Origin: Bartonella sp. HY328
Lineage (GTDB): Bacteria; Pseudomonadota; Alphaproteobacteria; Rhizobiales; Rhizobiaceae
Assembly (NCBI RefSeq): GCF_025449335.1
Contig: NZ_CP104883.1
Coordinates: forward strand, 1,046,501-1,110,500
DNA: 64,000 nt
Direction of reading: 5' to 3'
Shown here: piece by piece, positions 1 through 9,337 of the stretch
Layout: each line of letters starts with the position of its first letter
Numbering within the stretch: the first letter of the stretch is position 1
The notes under the pieces: generated by a model
What the model saw: only the letters and a program-made list of their open reading frames with translations
What the model was told of the DNA's origin: nothing
Databases searched by the model: none
Made by a program: the position numbers and the translations under genes

Positions 1-1029
1 CATCTTAACACACCACAAGATGCTTTTACTCAGGCTCATGCCTATTTACGGGTAATTTTCATAGCTCTACCATCAACCATGATGTCAGTGATTGTTATGA
101 TGGGCATGCGTGGTTCGGGCGATTCGATGACCCCTATGTGGTTTATGGGTCTTAATGTCGTACTTGATATTATACTTAATCCCTTATTGATTTTAGGCGT
201 TGGACCTTTTCCGCAATTAGGCATTGTTGGGTCGGCCGTTGCGACCATTATTGCTGGCTACGGTTCATTAATTGCCATGATAATTACAATGTATTGGCGT
301 AAATTACCGCTACGCTTGGTTGGACGGGAACTCAATTATCTTATCCCACGTATTAACTTATTAAAAACAATTATTGGCAAAGGCGTGCCTATGGGGTTGC
401 AAATGGTGGTGATGGCAACCGCTGCTCTTGTCATGATTAGCCTTGTCAACCGCGAAGGCTTGATGACAACTGCCGCCTATAGCGCCATGCAACAATTATG
501 GACCTATGTGCAAATGCCCTCTATGGCGGTCGGCGCCGCAGTAAGCGCAATGGTTGCACAAAATATAGGTGCTGGAAAGTGGGAGCGCGTTAACAAGATT
601 AATACAGCAGGACTTCTCTCAACGCTTTTATTAACGGGCTCAATCATTGCCATCTTATTGATTTTTGATCGCCCCGTCCTTGGGCTTTTCTTAGGAAAAG
701 AAAGTGGCGCAATGGCAATTGCCGACCACATGCAATATCGTGCAACGTGGAGCTATATGTTATTTGGTATGGCCATGGTGATATTTGCAACCATGCGTGC
801 AAATGGTGTTGTTATCATACCATTGTTAATTATCTTTGTTTCTCTTTATCCTGTACGCCTTGGGTTTTATTATCTTACCTATAATATGCTTGGTGCCGAT
901 GCTATTTGGATCAGCTTCCCAGTTGGTGCTTTCACCTGCCTCATCCTCGCCTTTATCTATTATAAAACTGGCTTATGGCGTAAAAATTCGATGACTCCAT
1001 CATCGGAAAAAACGCAACAAAATGGGTAA
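1..1029 (+). CDS. MATE family multidrug/metabolite exporter (C-terminal part)
   Basis: The frame is open from the first base of the window, so this is the 3' part of a gene that begins upstream; about 342 residues are visible. The product is a polytopic inner-membrane protein with many hydrophobic helices. The stretch MRGSGDSMTPMWFMG followed by a hydrophobic helix and LGIVGSAVAT is typical of MATE (DinF/NorM) Na+ or H+ antiporters, which extrude cationic drugs or metabolites. The visible part would cover roughly the second half of the first six-helix bundle and the whole second bundle. The tail is hydrophilic, ending SSEKTQQNG. The substrate cannot be told from sequence. The 389 bases downstream show no clear terminator. 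Confidence 0.85.
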   Translation, partial: HLNTPQDAFTQAHAYLRVIFIALPSTMMSVIVMMGMRGSGDSMTPMWFMGLNVVLDIILNPLLILGVGPFPQLGIVGSAVATIIAGYGSLIAMIITMYWRKLPLRLVGRELNYLIPRINLLKTIIGKGVPMGLQMVVMATAALVMISLVNREGLMTTAAYSAMQQLWTYVQMPSMAVGAAVSAMVAQNIGAGKWERVNKINTAGLLSTLLLTGSIIAILLIFDRPVLGLFLGKESGAMAIADHMQYRATWSYMLFGMAMVIFATMRANGVVIIPLLIIFVSLYPVRLGFYYLTYNMLGADAIWISFPVGAFTCLILAFIYYKTGLWRKNSMTPSSEKTQQNG

Positions 1030-1418
1030 ATCTAACGCGAAAAAAAATCGGCTTTATTCAAAAAAAATATTTTTTGGTAATAATGTTGCGCAAAAAGCAT
1101 ATTTTTCTTTCCAAAAATAACAACAATGTGATAAAGCGGATTTTCATTTTGTTGCAGATAAGAATCTTATCGATGATAAATAATTAATTCATTGATTTTT
1201 AAAAGATTTTTCAAAAGCCTTAAGCCATAGCTTCATTTTGAGGGCTTAATGGTGGTCTTTTATTACCGACTTTTCTTGCTGAATTGACGCTTGTTGAGTA
1301 AATAAGGCTTGCGAAAATCTTTAGTCTGCGGCAAAACCATTATAAAATTAAGAATAGTTTTAAAGTAGCAATTGTGCTATAAATTGCTGCTTAATCGATA
1401 AATCAAAAAGAGGTTACA
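1030..1418. other. Intergenic region, ilvD leader
   Basis: AT-rich, with no supportable ORF. A weak stem TTAAGCC/GGCTTAA (1220-1226 with 1243-1249) is visible, but there is no leader peptide rich in Ile/Leu/Val codons and no recognisable riboswitch. The ilvD promoter presumably lies here. A good Shine-Dalgarno (AAGAGGTT) precedes the ilvD ATG. Confidence 0.5.
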
Positions 1419-3257
1419 ATGCCTGCCTATCGTTCGCGTACTTCCACCCATGGCCGTAATATGGCCGGCGCTCGCGGCCTGTGGCGTGCCACAGGTATGA
1501 AAGACAATGATTTTGGCAAACCGATTATTGCGGTTGTCAATTCTTTCACGCAATTTGTGCCAGGTCACGTGCATTTGAAAGATCTTGGGCAGCTTGTGGC
1601 GCGCGAAATTGAAAAAGCTGGCGGTGTTGCCAAGGAATTCAATACTATTGCGATTGATGATGGTATTGCAATGGGGCATGACGGAATGCTCTATTCACTG
1701 CCATCACGCGAAATCATTGCCGACTCTGTTGAATATATGGTCAATGGCCATTGCGCTGATGCGATGGTTTGCATTTCCAATTGTGACAAAATTACACCGG
1801 GCATGTTAATGGCTTCACTTCGCCTTAATATTCCAACAATTTTTGTTTCTGGCGGCCCGATGGAAGCTGGCAAGGTTGTTTTAAATGGTAAAGAAATCGC
1901 TCTTGACCTTGTTGATGCGATGGTTGCTGCTGCAGATGACAAGCATACGGACGAGGAAGTAAACGCCATCGAGCGTGCTGCCTGCCCAACTTGTGGCTCA
2001 TGCTCTGGTATGTTCACAGCTAATTCAATGAATTGCTTGACTGAAGCGCTTGGCCTATCCTTACCAGGTAATGGCTCAACCCTTGCTACCCACTCTGATC
2101 GCAAACGCTTGTTTGAAGAAGCAGGTCACCGCATTGTCGAACTTGCCAAGCGCTATTACGAGGGCGAGGATGAAACGGTTTTGCCACGCTCTATCGCGAC
2201 ATTGCCGGCCTTTGAAAACGCCATGACGCTTGATATTGCCATGGGCGGTTCAACCAATACTGTCCTTCACCTTTTGGCCTCTGCGCAAGAAGGCGAAGTT
2301 GATTTTACTATGGCTGATATTGATCGCTTATCGCGCAAAGTACCGGTTTTATGTAAAGTGGCACCTGCTGTTGCTCATGTCCATATGGAAGATGTCCATC
2401 GCGCTGGTGGTATTATGGGCATTTTGGGTGAGCTTGACCGTGCTGGCCTTATCAATAATACAACTTATACCGTTCATTCACCTACGATGCGCGATGCACT
2501 ACGAAATTATGACGTAAAGCAAACCAATGATCCGGCTGTGCATGATTTTTTCCGTGCAGCACCCGGCGGCGTGCCAACCCAGACTGCCTTTAGCCAGTCG
2601 CGCCGTTATGAAAGCGTTGATCTTGATCGTGAAAAGGGCGTCATCCGCACCAAGGAACATGCTTATTCGCAAGATGGTGGCCTTGCCGTACTTTATGGTA
2701 ATTTGGCGGAAGATGGTTGTATTGTTAAAACCGCTGGTGTTGATGATTCAATCTTGGTATTTAAAGGCCCCGCCCGCATTTTTGAAAGTCAAGATACAGC
2801 TGTGCTTGGTATTTTGAACAATAAGGTTAAGGCTGGCGACATTGTGCTTATTCGTTACGAAGGCCCACGCGGTGGCCCCGGTATGCAGGAAATGCTTTAT
2901 CCAACCAGTTACTTAAAATCCAAGGGGCTTGGCAAAGCATGTGCCTTGATTACCGATGGTCGTTTTTCAGGTGGTTCATCAGGTCTTTCTATTGGCCATG
3001 TTTCACCAGAAGCGGCTGAAGGCGGCACAATTGGTTTGGTGGAAGAAGGCGATATCATTGAAATTGATATTCCAAACCGCAAAATCCATTTGGCTGTTGA
3101 TGATGCCGTTCTTGCCCACCGCCGTGAAAAAATGCAAGAAAAAGGCTCTGAAGCTTGGAAGCCATTGGAAATACGCAAACGGAAAATTACCAAAGCTCTT
3201 AGGGCCTATGCAGCAATGACCACATCAGCTGCTAAAGGTGCTGTGCGCGAAATTTAA
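1419..3257 (+). CDS. ilvD: Dihydroxy-acid dehydratase IlvD
   Basis: Cytosolic Fe-S enzyme that dehydrates 2,3-dihydroxy-3-methylbutanoate and 2,3-dihydroxy-3-methylpentanoate to the keto-acid precursors of valine, leucine and isoleucine. At 612 residues it is full length for the family. The two signature blocks are present: [20 protein letters not shown] near residues 122-141, and [18 protein letters not shown] near 195-212, followed by the GLSLPGNGS segment. The conserved cysteines that hold the cluster are in these blocks. A C-terminal block with [21 protein letters not shown] is also typical. The ATG has a good AAGAGGTT ribosome binding site. No other ilv gene is adjacent. A strong hairpin terminator follows. 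Confidence 0.97.
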   Translation: MPAYRSRTSTHGRNMAGARGLWRATGMKDNDFGKPIIAVVNSFTQFVPGHVHLKDLGQLVAREIEKAGGVAKEFNTIAIDDGIAMGHDGMLYSLPSREIIADSVEYMVNGHCADAMVCISNCDKITPGMLMASLRLNIPTIFVSGGPMEAGKVVLNGKEIALDLVDAMVAAADDKHTDEEVNAIERAACPTCGSCSGMFTANSMNCLTEALGLSLPGNGSTLATHSDRKRLFEEAGHRIVELAKRYYEGEDETVLPRSIATLPAFENAMTLDIAMGGSTNTVLHLLASAQEGEVDFTMADIDRLSRKVPVLCKVAPAVAHVHMEDVHRAGGIMGILGELDRAGLINNTTYTVHSPTMRDALRNYDVKQTNDPAVHDFFRAAPGGVPTQTAFSQSRRYESVDLDREKGVIRTKEHAYSQDGGLAVLYGNLAEDGCIVKTAGVDDSILVFKGPARIFESQDTAVLGILNNKVKAGDIVLIRYEGPRGGPGMQEMLYPTSYLKSKGLGKACALITDGRFSGGSSGLSIGHVSPEAAEGGTIGLVEEGDIIEIDIPNRKIHLAVDDAVLAHRREKMQEKGSEAWKPLEIRKRKITKALRAYAAMTTSAAKGAVREI

Positions 3258-3287
3258 ATAATTTTGGGCATTGGGCAATCACATATT

Positions 3288-3320
3288 AAAGCCTGCGCTT
3301 TTATTAAGCGTGGGCTTTTT
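3288..3320 (+). terminator. Rho-independent terminator after ilvD
   Basis: A 12-bp stem AAGCCTGCGCTT/AAGCGTGGGCTT pairs throughout with two G-U pairs, has a 5-nt loop, and is followed by a T-run. It lies 30 bases after the ilvD stop. Confidence 0.8.
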
Positions 3321-3678
3321 GCTGAAATTAAGCCACAATTTGTTTTGGTTTAATTATGTTAATCACTAAATCAAGAGTCGCAACTTTTGCAAAGTTTGGT
3401 TATAAAAGCTAGGTTTGATTGACATATGGCGATTCTTATAAGCCTTGCAGTTTTAATTGATGATATTTGTGCGCGTGTTACCGCTTTTAAACGCTGCACC
3501 TTGGGTAAAATATGTTTAATAGCATAAGGCCAAAGTTATATTATTAAGATAAGTTTCTGCGCTTTTTGGCTTTTAGAATAAACAAAGTTTAGAATTATCA
3601 TCATGGATTTTCTTAAAATTTAAGAATGGCATGATACATCAAAATATATAACGCATAGAACCAAAGCGGAGTTTATAA
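3321..3678. other. Intergenic region, purA leader
   Basis: 358 AT-rich bases between the ilvD terminator and purA. No ORF or RNA gene was recognised. TTTAGAAT occurs twice as a direct repeat (3572-3579 and 3588-3595). The purA promoter is presumably here. Confidence 0.4.
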
Positions 3679-4968
3679 ATGGCCAATGTAGTCGTTGTCG
3701 GTGCCCAATGGGGTGATGAAGGCAAGGGTAAAATTGTTGACTGGTTATCAGAGCGTGCTGATATTGTTGTGCGCTATCAAGGTGGCCACAATGCTGGGCA
3801 TACGCTGGTTATTGATGGTGTAAGCTATAAGTTGTCTCTTTTGCCGTCTGGTCTTGTACGTGGCAAGTCGTCCGTTATTGGCAATGGCGTTGTGGTTGAC
3901 CCACATCACTTTGTGCAGGAAGTAAAAAAATTACGCGATCAGGGCGTTGAAATTACCCCTGAAATTTTGCGCATTGCTGAAAATGCACCGCTTATCCTTT
4001 CTTTGCACCGTGACCTTGATGCCGCGCGTGAAAACGCCACTACTGGTTTGAAAATTGGCACAACCAAGCGCGGCATTGGCCCTGCTTACGAAGACAAGGT
4101 TGGTCGTCGTTCTATTCGTCTTACCGATTTGGCTGAGCCTGAAACTTTGATGGCGAAAATCGAGCGCGTTTTAACCCACCACAATGCTTTGCGTCGTGGC
4201 ATGGGTGAGCCTGAAATTCAGGCGCAAGGTTTGTTTGATGAATTGATGGAAGTTGCTGGCGAAATCCTACCCTTTATGGATCGCACATGGAAATATCTTG
4301 ATGAGCAACGCCGCAGTGGTGCGCGTATTCTTTTTGAAGGCGCACAAGGTGCATTGCTTGACAATGATTTTGGTACTTATCCATTTGTTACCTCGTCTAA
4401 TACCATTGCCGGTCAAGCTGCAACCGGTTCAGGCATGGGGCCAGCATCAATCGATTATGTTTTGGGCATTGCAAAAGCCTATACAACCCGTGTTGGCGAA
4501 GGCCCATTTCCAACCGAGCAAATGAATGAAGTTGGTGAATTCCTTGGCACACGCGGCCATGAATTTGGTGTAGTTACTGGTCGTAAGCGCCGTTGTGGTT
4601 GGTTTGATGCGGTATTGGTACGCCAGATGATCGCGGTTTGTGGTATTACTGGTATTGCCCTTACCAAGCTTGATGTGCTTGATGGCCTTGATGAAATCAA
4701 GGTTTGCGTTGCCTATGAATTAGATGGCGAAGTGATTGATTATTTGCCAGCTTCAATGGGTGCGCAAGCGCGCGTTAAGCCAATTTATGAAACTCTTGAA
4801 GGTTGGAAAGAAAACACCGCTGGCGCTCGCAAATGGGCAGATCTTCCAGCACAGGCAATCAAATATGTTCGCCATTTGGAAGAATTGATTGGCGCACCTG
4901 TTGCATTGCTTTCAACCAGTCCGGAGCGTGAAGACACCATTTTAGTGACTGATCCATTTGAGGATTAA
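3679..4968 (+). CDS. purA: Adenylosuccinate synthetase PurA
   Basis: Cytosolic enzyme that joins IMP and aspartate with GTP to give adenylosuccinate, the first committed step to AMP. The 429-residue length is normal. The N-terminal WGDEGKGK loop binds GTP/IMP (residues about 11-18), with GGHNAGHT following at about 36-43. GIGPAYEDK and the C-terminal guanine-recognition segment [15 protein letters not shown] are also recognisable. It is a single-gene unit: ilvD ends in its own terminator upstream and purA has a strong terminator downstream. The siderophore locus beyond is convergent. Confidence 0.98.
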   Translation: MANVVVVGAQWGDEGKGKIVDWLSERADIVVRYQGGHNAGHTLVIDGVSYKLSLLPSGLVRGKSSVIGNGVVVDPHHFVQEVKKLRDQGVEITPEILRIAENAPLILSLHRDLDAARENATTGLKIGTTKRGIGPAYEDKVGRRSIRLTDLAEPETLMAKIERVLTHHNALRRGMGEPEIQAQGLFDELMEVAGEILPFMDRTWKYLDEQRRSGARILFEGAQGALLDNDFGTYPFVTSSNTIAGQAATGSGMGPASIDYVLGIAKAYTTRVGEGPFPTEQMNEVGEFLGTRGHEFGVVTGRKRRCGWFDAVLVRQMIAVCGITGIALTKLDVLDGLDEIKVCVAYELDGEVIDYLPASMGAQARVKPIYETLEGWKENTAGARKWADLPAQAIKYVRHLEELIGAPVALLSTSPEREDTILVTDPFED

Positions 4969-4996
4969 TCACCTTAAAACGCCAGATTGAAAATGT

Positions 4997-5028
4997 AAGG
5001 CTGCAGCACAAATACTGCAGCCTTTTTT
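4997..5028 (+). terminator. Terminator after purA
   Basis: Perfect 10-bp stem AAGGCTGCAG/CTGCAGCCTT with an 8-nt loop and a following T-tract, 28 bases past the purA stop. It may also stop convergent transcripts from the siderophore ATPase gene. Confidence 0.85.
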
Positions 5029-5139
5029 ATTACCTAATGTTTTTCAGTTGTAAATTGATAGCAGTGTCTAGTTTATGGTTAGTTTTTAAGTGCAATCTCG
5101 GAGGATGCCTATTGAAACCATTGCAAACTTAGAAAATTG

Positions 5140-5898
5140 TTAGGAATAATAAATAGCTATGCGATTACCATTTATTACCTGCACATTGATATCCATGTCA
5201 TAAATTGTGTTTAAACAATCTGTTTCAATAATCTCGCTGGGCGTTCCTTTGGCAATAAGCTTGCCATCACGCATAGCGACAATAGTATCTGAATAGCAAG
5301 ATGCAAAATTAATATCATGAACAACAATAACAATGGTTTTGCCAAGCTCATCAGCAGCACGGCGTAATTGCTTCATCATCGAAACAGAATGGTTCATATC
5401 AAGATTGTTAAGTGGCTCGTCCAGCAGGACATAATCAGTATCTTGACAGATAACCATGGCAACAAAGGCGCGTTGACGCTGGCCGCCCGATAATTGATCG
5501 AGAAAGCGATTTTGCAAATCTTCAAGGCCAAGATAACGGATTGCGGAATCGACAAATTGCCTATCTTCCAAGGTTGGCCGGCCCTTACTATAGGGGTAGC
5601 GACCAAAAGTCACCAATTCGCGCACGGTTAAACGTGATGTTAAAACATTTTCTTGTCGCAAAATTGAAAGCCGCTTAGCAAGCTCATCACTCGGGGTTTT
5701 TAAAATATCAAGGCCCCCAACCGAAATTTCGCCTTTATCCATTGGTGTTAAACGGCTCGCCATCGTTAGCAATGTTGACTTACCCGCACCATTAGGCCCA
5801 ATAATTGAGGTAATGCCTTGCGCTGGTATTGTAAGATGGACATCATCAACCACCAAGCGGTCATTATAGGTTTTCGATACACCTTTTATTTCAATCAC
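5140..5898 (-). CDS. Ferric-siderophore ABC transporter ATP-binding protein (CeuD/FatE/YclP-like)
   Basis: Cytoplasmic ATPase of an iron-siderophore importer, 252 residues. The ATPase set is complete and in order: Walker A GPNGAGKST (about 34-42), Q-loop LRQEN, signature LSGGQRQRAF (about 138-147), Walker B YVLLDEPLNNLD and the switch histidine VVHD. The start is GTG at 5896-5898, overlapping the TGA of the upstream permease gene (GTGA), so the two are translationally coupled. It is the last gene of the uptake unit. The family is that of CeuD, FatE, VctC and YclP, which handle catecholate or related siderophores. The substrate is inferred from the whole locus, not from this protein. Confidence 0.93.
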   Translation of the reverse strand: MIEIKGVSKTYNDRLVVDDVHLTIPAQGITSIIGPNGAGKSTLLTMASRLTPMDKGEISVGGLDILKTPSDELAKRLSILRQENVLTSRLTVRELVTFGRYPYSKGRPTLEDRQFVDSAIRYLGLEDLQNRFLDQLSGGQRQRAFVAMVICQDTDYVLLDEPLNNLDMNHSVSMMKQLRRAADELGKTIVIVVHDINFASCYSDTIVAMRDGKLIAKGTPSEIIETDCLNTIYDMDINVQVINGNRIAIYYS

Positions 5899-6857
5899 CG
5901 CAAAGATCCCTTCAAAAGCAAACCAATAACCGTAATACCACCGATAAAATTAATAATTACTGCAAGTGGTACGCCAAGGTTAAATATATGGATCATAATA
6001 AATTGACCACCAACTAAAAAAATAATTGCTAAAAGTGCTGCAACTGGCAAAATAATAACATGGCGATAACTACCTGCTAGCTGATAGGCAAGACTGGCAA
6101 CGAGTATACCAAAAAATAGCACAGGTCCGACCAATGCGGTTGAAACGGAGACAAGAATAGTAATCAATAGCAAAATAAGGGTTACATTTTTCTTATAATT
6201 AATTCCAAGATTAACAGATATTTCACGCCCTAAAGCTAATGTATCAAGACAATTGCGCTTGGCAAAAACAAAAATACTTACCACAAGGATGATGCAAAAG
6301 GCGGGTAAAAGCGCATCAGGATTAACACTGTTGAAATTGGCAAAGAAACGTTCTTGCAAACCGACAAAAGAATCTGGATCAATTTTTCTTAGTAAAAACA
6401 CATTGAGGCTACGGAAAAACACGCCAAGCACAATACCCACCAATAATACAAGAAAAAGGCTTCTATTGGCGTTTACAAAAAGCCATCTAAATAAGGAAGT
6501 CGCGAAAATAATTAAAATAAGTGTTTGGATAATAAAGCCTAAAAGACCGCTAACTAAGGTAATACCCGAAATACCGAATATATAGACCACGATAGTTTGG
6601 ACTAAAAGGTATAATTGATCAAAGCCCATAATTGACGGAGTTAATATTCGGTTATTGGTGACCGTCTGAAAAAGAATAGTGGATATTGCAATGGCATAGC
6701 CGACTAGAATAAGCGATGCCAAGGCCTTGCTACGCAATGACAAGGCATAAGACACACTGCCAAGCAAGTTCCATGACATGAATAATACGCTAAATAAAAT
6801 GGCAATAAAAGCCAATAAAGCAATAACACAAATGGGGCGGCTAATGGATTTAAGCAA
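5895..6857 (-). CDS. FecCD-family siderophore permease, second subunit
   Basis: Inner-membrane permease of the importer, about 320 residues and strongly hydrophobic, with the usual multi-helix BtuC/FecCD pattern. The FecCD hallmark near residue 210, LALGREISVNLGINYKK, and the following GPVLFFGILVASLA coupling region are present. I place the start at the TTG at 6855-6857, because AGGGA lies seven bases before it and the overlap with the upstream permease is then 8 bp. A GTG at 6897-6899 would add 14 residues, overlap by 50 bp and lacks a good ribosome binding site. It pairs with the permease encoded just upstream to form the heterodimeric channel. Confidence 0.9.
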   Translation of the reverse strand: MLKSISRPICVIALLAFIAILFSVLFMSWNLLGSVSYALSLRSKALASLILVGYAIAISTILFQTVTNNRILTPSIMGFDQLYLLVQTIVVYIFGISGITLVSGLLGFIIQTLILIIFATSLFRWLFVNANRSLFLVLLVGIVLGVFFRSLNVFLLRKIDPDSFVGLQERFFANFNSVNPDALLPAFCIILVVSIFVFAKRNCLDTLALGREISVNLGINYKKNVTLILLLITILVSVSTALVGPVLFFGILVASLAYQLAGSYRHVIILPVAALLAIIFLVGGQFIMIHIFNLGVPLAVIINFIGGITVIGLLLKGSLR

Positions 6858-7806
6858 AACGGTTTCCCTTTCGCAAAAGCAAATAAAGGAAGATACCACT
6901 GCCGAATACGCCTATAATTGCGCTGATTGGAATTTCATATGGATAGCTGATTAGACGGCTTAAAATATCACAAATCAATACAGAAGATGCTCCCAAAAGC
7001 GCAACCCAAGGTACTGCGCGGCGCATATTATCCCCAATAAACAACGCAACAATATTAGGGATGATAAGTCCTAAAAAAGGAATTTGCCCAGTTATTATAA
7101 CGACAAGCGCTGTATTCATAGCAACAATCATTAGCCCCATCATCATGATGTGTTTATAATTGACCCCAAGATTGGTGGTAAAATCTTGTCCAAGACCGGC
7201 AACGGTAAAGCGGTCTGCAGCGATACATGCAATCAAGACAAGCGGAACCGCAAGCCATAAAAGTTCATATTTCCCGAGCATAACACTTGAAAAATCGCCA
7301 GACAACCAAGCTTGTAAAGATTGCATTTTATCATATTTATAGGCAAAAAATGTACTGATAGAGCCAATAACACCACTAAGCATAATACCAATTAATGGTA
7401 CCAATAATGCAGAACGTAAAGGTATGCGGCGTAAAATTGCCATAAAAATAAACGTTCCGCAAAGAGCAAATCCTGCCGCTACCAACGTCTTTAAAATAAC
7501 AGGTAAATCAGGCGCTAATAATAAAACAGCTAAAATACCCAATGATGCTGAATCGACAGTACCAGCGGTTGATGGCTCAACAAAACGATTGCGGGAAAGA
7601 AGTTGCATTATAGTGCCAGAAATAGTCATGGCAACACCTACAAGGATAAGCGCCACAGTTCGTGGAATTCTTCCGCCTAAAAAATTAGTCCAAGCATTAT
7701 GATCAAGCGCCCAAAGCTTTGATGGAGTAACGCTACCAACACCAACAAAAATACTGCAAAGGGCGAGAATGCAGACAATCAATAATCCGCCAATAAGCTT
7801 TCCCAA
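6850..7806 (-). CDS. FecCD-family siderophore permease, first subunit
   Basis: Inner-membrane permease, 318 residues, multi-helix FecCD type. It has the segment GRIPRTVALILVGVAMTISGTIMQ, split here as GRIPRTVALILVG and ISGTIMQLLSRN, and later AGLGQDFTTNLGVNYKH and GQIPFLGLIIPNIVA, all typical of the family. The start is a TTG (7804-7806), since no ATG lies near and a GGGAA sits upstream. It is 332 bases downstream of the binding-protein gene with a terminator in between, so it is either read through at low level or has its own promoter. Gene order (binding protein, permease, permease, ATPase) matches ceuEBCD, fatBDCE and yclQNOP. Confidence 0.92.
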   Translation of the reverse strand: MGKLIGGLLIVCILALCSIFVGVGSVTPSKLWALDHNAWTNFLGGRIPRTVALILVGVAMTISGTIMQLLSRNRFVEPSTAGTVDSASLGILAVLLLAPDLPVILKTLVAAGFALCGTFIFMAILRRIPLRSALLVPLIGIMLSGVIGSISTFFAYKYDKMQSLQAWLSGDFSSVMLGKYELLWLAVPLVLIACIAADRFTVAGLGQDFTTNLGVNYKHIMMMGLMIVAMNTALVVIITGQIPFLGLIIPNIVALFIGDNMRRAVPWVALLGASSVLICDILSRLISYPYEIPISAIIGVFGSGIFLYLLLRKGNRFA

Positions 7807-8138
7807 GAAATTATTCCCAGCATGTTGTTATAAATAAGCAGTTTTTGCCCCAGCTGCTCATTCCCAAATGATAAAGTGAAACCTAGTTTGAATGATTAGT
7901 CATATAAAACAAGTATATTTTAATCAACTTTTTAAAATTGCCTTTTTGGGTTTTATTCGTCTTTTTAACAGGGATTTTATGGCACCATGTGATAAACACA
8001 AAAAAGAAATTCGCATGCTAAACAGTTATTAAAAGAAAAGCGGGCCTTTATGGTGCCCGCTTTAAAAAACTCAAAATTGAATATTGTAATAAGATCTATC
8101 AACAAAAACGATAAAGGATAGATTTTGCCAATAACAAT
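7807..8138. other. Intergenic region between binding-protein and permease genes
   Basis: 332 AT-rich bases without an ORF. It holds the terminator of the binding-protein gene (8036-8063) and a short palindrome-like TGATTAGTCA around 7892-7903, close to where a promoter for the permease genes could lie. No named operator is claimed. Confidence 0.4.
8036..8063 (-). terminator. Terminator after siderophore-binding protein gene
   Basis: Perfect 9-bp GC-rich stem AAAGCGGGC/GCCCGCTTT with a T-rich CTTTTCTTTT tail on the minus strand. It lies about 75 bases past the stop of the binding-protein gene and before the permease genes. It would make the binding protein more abundant than the membrane parts. 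Confidence 0.75.
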
Positions 8139-9080
8139 TTATTTTGTATCAGCAGCTTTAAAGGCTTTCATCAATTGGTCTGCTGTTTCGTGAAGACCAC
8201 TTAAACCACCGCCAACGAGATACCAGTTTTGTGGATCAAGATAAACGATATGCTTTTTTTGCGCAACTTTTGATTCATTAACAATTGGATTGTCAAGCAT
8301 TTGAGCGGCGGACTGACCTTCACGGCCAATAGCAGCATCACGGTCAATAACAAAAAGCCAATCAGGATTTTTTTCTAATATAAATTCGGCTGAAATTGGC
8401 TGGCCATGGCGACCAACTGGTAGATCTGCAACAGTTGGAGAAACGCCAAAGCCTGAATAAAGTAGACCAAAGCGTGAGCCAGGGCCAAATGCACTCATTT
8501 TGCCGCCGGTGGTCAAAATAAGTAGACCATTACCCTTGCCGTCTGCTTCTTTTTTTACTTCAGCAAGAGTTGCAGCAAGCTTTTCGATTTCGGCTTTAGC
8601 TTCAGCTTCCTTGCCAAAAATTTTACCTAAAATTTCAACATTGCGATCTACATCGCCAAGATAATTATCGGTTGATACAGTTGTATCAATTGTTGGCGCA
8701 ATAGCTTCCAATTCTTTAAGTTTTGGCTGTGAACGACCGCCAGCAATAATTAGGTCGGGCTTGAGTGACGCGATAAGCTCATAATTTGGCTCGAAAAGTG
8801 TGCCAACTTTGGTATATTTTTCGTCGCCGAAGCTTTCAAGATATTTAGGTAGGCCAATTTCAGGCAAAGCGATAACTGTGTCGCCTGCACCAAGGCGTTG
8901 AAGATTATCAAGACTTGCAAGATCAAAAACCACGACTTTTTTAGGTTGAAGCGGCACTTCGCTTTCACCTGATGCATGAGTAATCTTAATATTTTCTGCA
9001 AATGATGGTGTGCTAAAGCCTGCCATAGCCAACATAGTGCTAAAAACAGCACCAATAAGGAATTTACGTTTCGTTACCAT
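8139..9080 (-). CDS. Periplasmic ferric-siderophore-binding protein (CeuE/FatB/YclQ-like)
   Basis: Solute-binding protein that delivers a ferric siderophore to the two permeases, 313 residues, with a Sec signal peptide (KRKFLIGAV...PSFA, cleavage near residue 28). The fold family is shown by VVVFDLASLDNLQRLG near 49-64, KPDLIIAGGRS near 108-117, and the long mid-protein helix rich in K/E/A. His225 and Tyr287, plus Arg116, Arg203 and Arg247, fall at nearly the same places as the residues I recall for Campylobacter CeuE (His227, Tyr288, Arg118, Arg205, Arg249). These hold iron bound by linear bis-catecholates. The start ATG has AAGGATGA upstream. The gene ends in its own terminator. Confidence 0.93.
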   Translation of the reverse strand: MVTKRKFLIGAVFSTMLAMAGFSTPSFAENIKITHASGESEVPLQPKKVVVFDLASLDNLQRLGAGDTVIALPEIGLPKYLESFGDEKYTKVGTLFEPNYELIASLKPDLIIAGGRSQPKLKELEAIAPTIDTTVSTDNYLGDVDRNVEILGKIFGKEAEAKAEIEKLAATLAEVKKEADGKGNGLLILTTGGKMSAFGPGSRFGLLYSGFGVSPTVADLPVGRHGQPISAEFILEKNPDWLFVIDRDAAIGREGQSAAQMLDNPIVNESKVAQKKHIVYLDPQNWYLVGGGLSGLHETADQLMKAFKAADTK

Positions 9081-9121
9081 TTAGTCATCCTTGCTTACAT
9101 TGTTAGAAAACTACATTTATA

Positions 9122-9139
9122 ATTAGGCATCACCCTAAT
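9122..9139. promoter_or_regulatory. Inverted repeat upstream of the binding-protein gene, possible operator
   Basis: ATTAGG-N6-CCTAAT lies about 42 bases before the ATG of the binding-protein gene, in a position suited to an operator or promoter element. I do not recognise the motif as a named Fur, RirA or Irr site. Iron control is expected from the gene's job, not shown. Confidence 0.3.
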
Positions 9140-9337
9140 CACCTAAAGCAAACTTGGCTTCTTTATTAAAATCCTATTTGCTCTAAATCTTTAATATGCG
9201 GATCTTCAATTTCCTGAACTGACTTAGATCCCCAAATTTCTTGCGTATAAAACTATATACTAGAATTTACCCTTATAATTATTTCAGCGGTTTCTTGCAA
9301 TTTTACTAAAGCCCTTTTACCCAGTTTAAAACGGTCT

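Noticed and set aside
3572..3595. TTTAGAAT pair before purA considered as an Irr box
   Set aside because: The copies are direct, not inverted, and purA is not an iron gene.
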